From assembly GCA_963082875.1 (NCBI GenBank), contig OY720101.1:10997671-11061670 (forward strand): a stretch of 64,000 nucleotides of DNA. Reading direction: 5' to 3'. Below are positions 60,701 through 64,000 of the stretch, one piece after another; the stretch's first letter is position 1; the number at the start of each line of letters is the position of its first letter. Origin of the DNA: Corella eumyota (taxonomy: Eukaryota; Chordata; Ascidiacea; Phlebobranchia; Corellidae). The position numbers and the translations under genes were made by a program. The notes under the pieces were generated by a model. The model ran no database searches. It saw nothing but the letters and a program-made list of their open reading frames with translations, and was not told the origin of the DNA.

Positions 60701-63566
60701 TAATACAAAACTGCCAAGGCAACTTCAACTTTACCATTTACTTTAATATTTAGATGATAAGGTCTTTTTCACATAATCAAACATTTTAAAAAATAAAAAA
60801 ACATTTTTACATTTTGAACAACTGTTGGATCTGGTTGTCTACTGGATGATTGAACCATCGCAACATTGGTTGCTACGTTGGTTGTGACACTGGCTGCTAC
60901 GTTGGTTGTCACACTGGATGCCACGTTGGTTGTCGAACTGGCTGCTGTGGTAGTAGCTTGTTGTGATGTCACGGCTCGAGGCCAAGTTGCGGGGGTTGGT
61001 GTAACATGCCTGTGTGATGTCATAATGGAATAAGATGATGTCATAATTAAATAAATTAAGTTTTTAACATTTTTTTAACCAAATTGTTTTTTTTTATTTT
61101 AAATTATTTTAATTTTTTAAATTATTAAATTTTTAAATTAAATCTTATGTTATATTTTATTACAACAAATACCTTTTTAAATCTTTTTTTTTTACAAGTT
61201 TGATGCAATAAAATTAAAAAAAATAACAAAACTTACATGTTTAATCCATCAAAGTAATATTCAGAGAAAGTTGGAGTTCCAGGAGTTTCTAAAACAAAAA
61301 AATTATTTTAAAATAAGAATATGTAATAATAAAAATTCTTAACAGTCATCATGCTATTACAACAAAATTTAATTAAATCTTTCAACAAAATTTATATATA
61401 CAATTCATATGTAATAAAACTGATTTGAAAGATATATGCATATGAATGTATGCCCAATTTAAAGGCTTTTAAATAAAAAAACTGCCATTTGTGGTGCGTG
61501 GACAATTGTTACTGGCAAATATTAGTTGCAAGTTGCGCACATATTAAAAATTTGACTTTAAAATAAAAAAACATCTGTAAGTGTTGTAACCATATTACAA
61601 CAAGCAAGTCATGCCAATTAAACAGATTTCCATATAAACAGTCTGTAGAAATAGTTTTAAACAATATAATTATAACACAAAATGTAAAACGAGTTTTTTT
61701 TTAGCTCCACTTTTGAGGGTAGATAGAATTAGCGGTATAGAAAAATTGCAACAGGAAAAATAACATCCTTAATTAGTATACCGAATAGTGACCATATGCA
61801 TTTAAGTGAAGTAGAAAAATCCCCTTTTGGAAAAAAAATTATTGTCGTGACAAAAACAAAAGAAATTTAAATCGAAGAAAAGTAAAAAACAAACCAAACA
61901 TAGATATTTTTTCCAGACATTATCACAGAAAAAAATAAGACCGCCAACAAACTGAACTAATTAGATTCTATTTATAGCAAGCATTACTCAAAATAGTTGA
62001 ACTTTATACACTAATAAGGAAACAATAAATAAAAATAGGGAGTTTAATAAAAGCAATGACATAATGCAAATTGTTTAAATTAAAAAGGCATTACCTAATA
62101 TTAAAAAAATGCTGAGTGTAAAAAATATATATATTAAAGTACATTTTTTTAACATCAATTTAAGGTAATAGGTTTTTATGTTGTTATGCGGAAAGAGTGC
62201 AAGTTTTTGACTCATATTCATATGCTATAGTGTATGCCAAAAACCAACGCCCTCCTCCACAGGATACGAATTAACGTTTAAAAAACGATTCGCTAAAAAT
62301 GACGTCGCATTTTTAGAGCAATAGTTAGGTTCAAGTCATAGTCTTCGTTTTTTGATAACACTTGACGCGTTGAGTGGCATTTTTAAAATGTAACTTATTG
62401 TTAAAGAATCGGTAATTATTTTTTACACAAAAAACGAGATATATTTAATATTTTCAAGACTGTTATCTATTTAAAAAATTGCGCAACTACTAAACTAAAC
62501 AAACTGCAAGAGTGAAAAATACGTATTAATGTAATTATAAATGTGTGAAACCGGTAAAAATAAATCGAAAAAAATACACAAATATACACGAAAGTTTTAT
62601 TATCGCTTGAACTTATTTGTTTGATTCGCTAATTCTAATATATTTGTGAAAAATGATTCGCTAATTTAAAAAAAAACGATTCGCTTTTAGCGAATAGTGA
62701 CCCGTTATTTCATTCCCTGCTCCAATTCCTTTTTTTTATTATTTTTAGATGCTAGGTTTTTTTTTGAAAAAAATGTGCAGTTTAGACAGGCTCAAGCTAT
62801 CTGTAAATGCTGGGATAAATTGGCAAAAAGTGTGTCATTGGTGCGACTTAAACATAAAACCTTAAGGCTCGTAGTCCGACGCCATGAACAGTATACCACA
62901 CTACTTAATTCCAAAAATATAGATTTTAAAATTTATTAAAAAATTATTTAGTGCCACCTTGTGCCTTTGCTTTTTTCTTTTCCTCCTCCAACTCCTCCTG
63001 GAGTTTACTCCTTGCAATTTCCTCCCCTCTGATCACATGACACAAGATGAGGATCAAAATATCGAAAATGCGAACTGATAAATTGTTTAGACGTCCGCTT
63101 TCAAATAAGTGAGTTAAAGCATCTAATGCAGCCTAAAAAAAAAAAACAACTTTTAACCTAAATTTTAATAAAAAAAGTAATTAAAATAATTTACTATATT
63201 TTAAAAAATAATTTTTTTTTTGAATTTTGAAGTCTAAAATTTCGAAATCCATTTCAAAAATTTTCCTTTAGTTTCCATAGCGTGACTAAATTAAAATTCC
63301 AATTTGCAACGCTAACACAACATTTTAAAAACTTTTTTCTATCAGTAAGCAAAAAGTTTAAAAATACCCAGTCAAAATAAAAAAAAATCAATAAAAAAAT
63401 TCGACCTTTTGTGTTTTGATGAGAAACTTGATTGGAGAAAATGGAGCTATAATGACATCTTCGTTCTTCTTCTCATTGATCACATGAGTAGAATTAAGGA
63501 TGTTGCGAGGATTGACCAATCTCTCGATTAACATAAACCAAGCCTCCAAGAAGTCATCCACACTTC
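27742..63566 (-). CDS. HUWE1: HUWE1 HECT-type E3 ubiquitin ligase, C-terminal 3,148 residues (65 exons, 5' part off window)
   Basis: HUWE1 (ARF-BP1/MULE) attaches ubiquitin to many nuclear and cytoplasmic targets through a C-terminal HECT domain. Here I rebuilt 65 exons, each with GT/AG borders and matching phase, totalling 9,449 bases. Domains run in the known order: helical repeat region, UBA and UIM, WWE, helical repeats, long acidic tract, HPLLVRH/HTIHLHY block, three UBM-like motifs, then HECT ending EGFGLA and TAA at 27742-27744. Identity to vertebrate HUWE1 is highest in HECT and WWE. The first exon seen (63406-63566) begins in phase 1, so the roughly one quarter N-terminal part lies beyond 64000. 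The introns hold a let-7 cluster, SINEs and MITEs. The exon coordinates are given with the domain entries. Confidence 0.95.
27992..28262 (-). mobile_element. tRNA-derived SINE
   Basis: Best-defined family of the window, about 260-280 bp. The head is tRNA-like, with an A-box TGGTGTAGTGG and a B-box GGTTCAATCCC in the intact copies. A body follows with conserved words (CCCAGTCTCGAGTTGCC, TATAATTGCCC on this strand), ending in an ATATATC-rich tail. This copy is in the last HUWE1 intron. It resembles Ciona composite SINEs, but I cannot confirm the family name. Confidence 0.75.
28677..28925 (-). mobile_element. tRNA-derived SINE, diverged
   Basis: Same family as 27992-28262, with more substitutions in the tRNA-like head. 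Confidence 0.6.
29300..29645 (+). mobile_element. MITE-like repeat, family C
   Basis: Starts near AAAGTTGGTGTCACTGAACA and ends near CTCTGTAATCTAACACTTT, an imperfect inverted repeat. Non-coding. Other copies at 51540-51975 (inverse) and 58930-59315. Confidence 0.55.
29972..30260 (+). mobile_element. tRNA-derived SINE, well preserved
   Basis: A-box GTGGTGTAGTGGTAAG and B-box GGGTTCAATCCC are intact. The copy ends in AAAGATATATACAAAAAA. It lies antisense to HUWE1 in the intron 29878-30695. Confidence 0.8.
31422..31703 (-). mobile_element. tRNA-derived SINE
   Basis: Full-length copy of the SINE family, in the HUWE1 intron 31275-31781. Confidence 0.75.
33753..34136 (+). mobile_element. MITE with 5-bp target repeat, family A copy 1
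   Basis: The ends are CAGGGAACGAAATAA and the inverse of CAGGGTACGAATTAA, flanked by ATATA on both sides (33748-33752, 34137-34141). Non-coding, 384 bp. CAGGG ends with 5-bp target repeats would fit an hAT5-type DNA transposon, which is inference. Confidence 0.75.
35053..35357. repeat. Minisatellite, about 20-bp unit
   Basis: About 14 imperfect copies of ATAACTGGTTTATTGTAATG filling most of the intron 35049-35450 and ending 4 bases from the acceptor of HUWE1 exon 34917-35048. Confidence 0.85.
35647..35950 (-). mobile_element. tRNA-derived SINE
   Basis: Full-length copy in the HUWE1 intron 35542-36086. A short segment of the tRNA-like head (TTCTTACCACTACA) is duplicated. Confidence 0.75.
37955..38275. 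mobile_element. hAT-like MITE, family B, partial
   Basis: The internal body matches 44731-45192 (GATCGCGTGACCGAAAAATC-like, AGCACAGAAAT-like and TTAATTATGATGATAC-like words). The ends are not clear. Confidence 0.5.
38441..38503. repeat. Short tandem repeat, about 20 bp x 3
   Basis: Three copies of ATCCTGTCATGAAACACTA. Confidence 0.85.
39150..39395 (-). mobile_element. tRNA-derived SINE, strongly diverged
   Basis: The order of body words (CACCTAGTCTTAAGTT, CTGCCCAATAATTAA, GTTCTAACCATTGTG) follows the SINE family, but the tRNA-like head is decayed. Confidence 0.4.
39396..39910 (+). mobile_element. hAT-like MITE, family B, diverged
   Basis: Matches 44731-45192 along its length (start TGTGCTAAT, end GAGAACATCCCT in place of GGCACATCACTA). 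In the HUWE1 intron 39064-39945. Confidence 0.6.
40750..40993 (+). mobile_element. tRNA-derived SINE, well preserved
   Basis: A-box ATGGTGTAGTGGTAAG and B-box GGATTCAATCCC, with the tail AAAGATACATACAAAAAA. In the HUWE1 intron 40371-41024. Confidence 0.75.
41396..41481 (-). ncRNA. let-7: let-7 family microRNA hairpin (5, most 3' in the transcript)
   Basis: Mature 5p at 41453-41474 begins TGAGGTAGTAGGTTATGCAG. The 3p arm (AACTGCATGGCTGG...) pairs along almost the whole length with a few G-U pairs, and the lower stem AACAGT/ACTGTT continues the helix. The terminal loop contains GGAG at 41426-41429, next to the 3p arm. Same strand as HUWE1, inside the intron 41256-43966. let-7 represses heterochronic and growth genes through 3' UTR pairing. 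Confidence 0.93.
41856..41934 (-). ncRNA. let-7: let-7 family microRNA hairpin (4)
   Basis: Mature 5p at 41906-41928 begins TGAGGTAGTAGGTTATATCA. The 3p arm CTGTATAACCTACTAACTTG is nearly the perfect complement, so this is the best-paired hairpin of the group. The loop carries GGAG at 41885-41888. It is 380 bases from hairpin 5 in the same intron. Confidence 0.95.
42017..42107 (-). ncRNA. let-7: let-7 family microRNA hairpin (3)
   Basis: Mature 5p at 42075-42096 begins TGAGGTAGTAGGTTACGTTG. The 3p arm ACAATGTGACCTCCTAACC pairs with it and the flanks ACTTAA/TTAAGT extend the stem. GGAG in the loop at 42052-42055. The 5' side (TTTACTTAAAATTGAGGTAG) is the apparent source of the adjoining 32-bp minisatellite. 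Confidence 0.93.
42110..42189 (-). repeat. Diverged let-7-arm repeats at the array edge
   Basis: Irregular copies between hairpin 3 and the regular 32-bp array. On the minus strand they include TGAGGTAATAG and AAGGTAGTAG, forms intermediate between let-7 and the array unit. No folding partner for either is seen. Confidence 0.6.
42190..42775 (-). repeat. 32-bp minisatellite derived from a let-7 5' arm
   Basis: About 18 head-to-tail copies with a strict 32-bp period, differing only in one or two variable sites (CCAAG or CCAAA, GTAAAC or GTTAAG). The minus strand unit reads CTTGGTTTACTTAAAATT then TAGATAGTAAATTA. Hairpin 3 reads the same flank then GAGGTAGTAGGTTA, so the unit equals the hairpin 5' flank plus decayed mature sequence (four differences in 32). 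Confidence 0.88.
42798..42895 (-). ncRNA. let-7: let-7-like microRNA hairpin, divergent member (2)
   Basis: Mature 5p at 42862-42883 begins TGAGGTAGTGGATTCTGCCG: full let-7 seed, divergent 3' half. The 3p arm AACGGTCGGACCTACAATC pairs with it, so the change is compensated in the hairpin. The lower stem is AAGT..TTAAAC / GTTTAA..ACTT. GGAG in the loop at 42833-42836. Confidence 0.88.
43305..43392 (-). ncRNA. let-7: let-7 family microRNA hairpin (1, most 5' in the transcript)
   Basis: Mature 5p at 43364-43385 begins TGAGGTAGTAGGTTATGCAG, identical over the mature length to hairpin 5. The 3p arm (ACTGTGTAATCTGCT) pairs with several G-U pairs and a bulge near the seed, then GCC/GGC closes the stem. 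It has no GGAG in the loop, unlike the other four. Confidence 0.9.
44731..45192 (+). mobile_element. hAT-like MITE, family B, intact ends
   Basis: Perfect 11-bp terminal inverted repeat TAGTGATGTGC / GCACATCACTA, flanked by the 8-bp target repeat TATGACAT at 44723-44730 and 45193-45200. Length 462 bp, non-coding. The 8-bp target repeat and YAGNG-type end point to hAT. In the HUWE1 intron 44352-45392. Confidence 0.9.
45257..45426 (-). repeat. HUWE1: About 100-bp tandem duplication covering a HUWE1 exon end
   Basis: 45257-45330 and 45356-45426 are close copies. The right copy includes the last 34 bases and the donor of exon 45393-45534. The left copy repeats this exon end and donor (TTATCTTGTAAGT) inside the intron. 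A further partial unit precedes it near 45220-45256. Confidence 0.8.
46376..49097 (-). other. HUWE1: HUWE1 acidic-region exons
   Basis: Exons 46376-46498, 46585-46683, 46819-46888, 47146-47288, 47359-47511, 47810-47881, 47980-48052, 48236-48364, 48452-48576 and 49000-49097. Long Asp/Glu runs ([16 protein letters not shown]) match the very acidic middle of vertebrate HUWE1. The borders are the helical [15 protein letters not shown] segment upstream and [13 protein letters not shown] downstream. Confidence 0.9.
48700..48925 (+). mobile_element. tRNA-derived SINE, diverged
   Basis: Decayed A-box, B-box-like GAGTTTAATCCCCA, and body words of the SINE family. In the HUWE1 intron 48577-48999. Confidence 0.55.
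50082..50258. mobile_element. Short MITE-like repeat with TTCACACG / CGTGTAAAC ends
   Basis: The ends read GAGTGGTTCACACGTACG and CTTTGTCGTGTAAACAGGCC, an imperfect inverted repeat. A fragment with the same end (GGCCTGTTCACACGACAAG) occurs at 53098-53130. Confidence 0.45.
50285..50517. mobile_element. Single-arm copy of the foldback element
   Basis: Matches the right arm of 25206-25829 (TATTTACAATATTT, CTCAAAAACTACTTGACCAA, TGCGACCGAACCATCTCTT). Confidence 0.6.
50620..50756 (-). mobile_element. tRNA-derived SINE, truncated
   Basis: Only the tail and body half is present; the tRNA-like head is missing. Confidence 0.65.
51540..51975 (-). mobile_element. MITE-like repeat, family C, inverse copy
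   Basis: Inverse of 29300-29645 and 58930-59315. A segment of about 46 bp at its low-coordinate end is tandemly doubled. Confidence 0.55.
52501..52765 (+). mobile_element. tRNA-derived SINE, diverged
   Basis: B-box AGGTTCGATTCC is intact, the A-box region is changed. Body AAGCTGTAGCGCCCTTGAG. Confidence 0.65.
52776..53142 (+). mobile_element. MITE with 5-bp target repeat, family A copy 2
   Basis: CAGGG ... CCCTG ends, flanked by ATAAA on both sides (52771-52775, 53143-53147). 367 bp. Contains a fragment of another repeat at 53098-53130. Confidence 0.75.
53422..53694 (-). mobile_element. tRNA-derived SINE
   Basis: Full-length copy in the HUWE1 intron 53381-53957. Confidence 0.75.
55084..55641 (-). 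other. HUWE1: HUWE1 WWE domain exons
   Basis: Exons 55084-55217 and 55435-55641. Motifs are [43 protein letters not shown] and [11 protein letters not shown], the complete WWE fold that in this family recognises ADP-ribose-type ligands. It is preceded by [19 protein letters not shown] as in vertebrate HUWE1. Confidence 0.95.
55761..56035 (-). mobile_element. tRNA-derived SINE
   Basis: Near full length; the last bases of the tRNA-like head are missing. In the HUWE1 intron 55642-56238. Confidence 0.75.
56420..56672 (+). mobile_element. tRNA-derived SINE, strongly diverged
   Basis: B-box-like GTTTGATTCCCGCTG and body order of the family; a CTATGCCATAATG segment is doubled. Confidence 0.45.
57105..57172 (-). 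mobile_element. tRNA-like SINE head fragment
   Basis: GGGAATCAAACCCATGAACC is the inverse of a tRNA B-box region, the only part left. Confidence 0.35.
58550..58785 (-). mobile_element. tRNA-derived SINE, diverged
   Basis: Body words and AGTAGAGATTAAACTC in place of the B-box. In the HUWE1 intron 58521-59390. Confidence 0.5.
58930..59315 (+). mobile_element. MITE-like repeat, family C
   Basis: Same orientation as 29300-29645 with the same end words. Confidence 0.55.
59504..59755 (-). mobile_element. tRNA-derived SINE, diverged
   Basis: In the HUWE1 intron 59475-59893. B-box region GGGATTAAACCCC on this strand. Confidence 0.55.
60228..60426 (+). mobile_element. tRNA-derived SINE, partial
   Basis: ACACCGGCAACACTTGG to AACTCAAAATTTGGTC, broken by or joined to the next copy at 60427. 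Confidence 0.45.
60427..60692 (+). mobile_element. tRNA-derived SINE
   Basis: GGTAAGTAAGAACACTTGC head, B-box GGGTTTAATCCCC, complete body and AAAGATATATACAAAAAA tail. Confidence 0.7.
62260..62719 (-). mobile_element. MITE with 5-bp target repeat, family A copy 3
   Basis: Inverse orientation; ends CAGGATACGAATTAAC and TTATTTCATTCCCTG, flanked by CTCCA on both sides (62255-62259, 62720-62724). 460 bp. Subterminal hairpin words TTCGCTTTTAGCGAA. Confidence 0.8.
62958..63566 (-). other. HUWE1: HUWE1 exons upstream of UBA (first exons in window)
   Basis: Exons 62958-63132 and 63406-63566. [36 protein letters not shown] and [17 protein letters not shown] correspond to the helical segment just before UBA in vertebrate HUWE1. 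Upstream exons are outside the window. Confidence 0.92.
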
Positions 63567-63663
63567 CTAAAATATTAAAAAAAACCTTACAAAAAATTTT
63601 TTTTTTCTAAAAAAATAAAAATGTTGTAATTTATTAATTTAATTTAAAAATCTATATTTTTGA

Positions 63664-64000
63664 TAGTGATGTGCTGATCAAAATGATGATCGTAAATCGC
63701 CGAATTTAGAGGGTATTTATGTATCAATTAGGTATTGCTTTACAAATAAACACTAACTTTACATGCTTTAACTACATGATTTTAAACAAAATTTTTTTTG
63801 AATATTGTAACTTCATAATTAAAGTAGTGTACATATACTTTTATTTGTTAATTCTACATAAAATCCCTTACAACACATTATTTCCGTGCTAGTAAAAGTG
63901 CCCTTTGTTATGTTTAATTGTACTCAATGATACGGTTAAATATTTTAACAAATGTGTGAATGATAAGTAAGTAAGTAGAAATTTAATTTTTTTGGGTCCC
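63664..64000 (-). mobile_element. hAT-like MITE, family B, cut by the window edge
   Basis: Begins TAGTGATGTGC, then matches the inverse of 44731-45192 (AATCGCCGAATTTAGAGG, ATTTCCGTGCTAGTAAAAGTG). Its other end is beyond 64000. Confidence 0.75.

Larger units (their letters stand above)
59894..61288 (-). other. HUWE1: HUWE1 UBA and UIM exons
   Basis: Exons 59894-60100, 60811-61009 and 61237-61288. The first carries a UBA domain ([18 protein letters not shown] ... ATEWLLTH) directly followed by a UIM ([16 protein letters not shown]), the same pair as in vertebrate HUWE1. Exon 60811-61009 encodes a low-complexity repeat of the type TTNVA-S-V, not conserved. Confidence 0.95.

Overview
The window reads as AT-rich, intron-rich animal DNA with two large multi-exon genes, both on the minus strand. 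Host introns are short and phase-consistent. Tunicate (ascidian, Ciona-like) is the best guess. This rests on let-7 variants reading ...GGTTATGCAG, a dense tRNA-derived SINE family, MITEs, and a HUWE1 protein clearly homologous to but diverged from the vertebrate one. The species is inference.

Layout by coordinate. 1-816: 3' flank, with a dead guanylate-cyclase fragment at 145-243. 817-19149: a receptor-type protein tyrosine phosphatase-like gene. I rebuilt it as 44 exons, 5,985 coding bases, about 1,994 residues, frame closed at every junction. Domain order is signal peptide, nine EGF, C-type lectin, EGF, three Ig, second C-type lectin, fibronectin III, membrane span and two PTP domains. 19472-26407: a diverged tandem copy of the 5' part of that gene (six more EGF exons plus a second copy of exon 1 and its upstream region). 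It could give a long form of about 2,244 residues from an alternative promoter. A broken Ty3/gypsy element sits in one intron (10132-12693). 26084-27741: intergenic.

27742-63566: the 3' three quarters of the HUWE1 ubiquitin ligase gene, 65 exons, 9,449 coding bases and about 3,148 residues, ending in a complete HECT domain. The N-terminal part lies beyond the right edge. Its introns carry at least 16 SINE copies, three MITE families and several tandem arrays.

The most notable object is in the HUWE1 intron 41256-43966: five let-7 family hairpins on the HUWE1 strand, four of them with a GGAG (Lin28-type) loop motif. Vertebrates also keep let-7f-2 and miR-98 in a HUWE1 intron, so the host-microRNA linkage looks ancient. 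Between two of these hairpins is a 32-bp minisatellite (about 18 copies) whose unit is a decayed copy of the let-7 5' arm plus its flank.

How the parts work together (inference): the let-7 hairpins are most simply made from the HUWE1 primary transcript. The phosphatase-like gene is a separate cell-surface receptor with no seen functional link to HUWE1.
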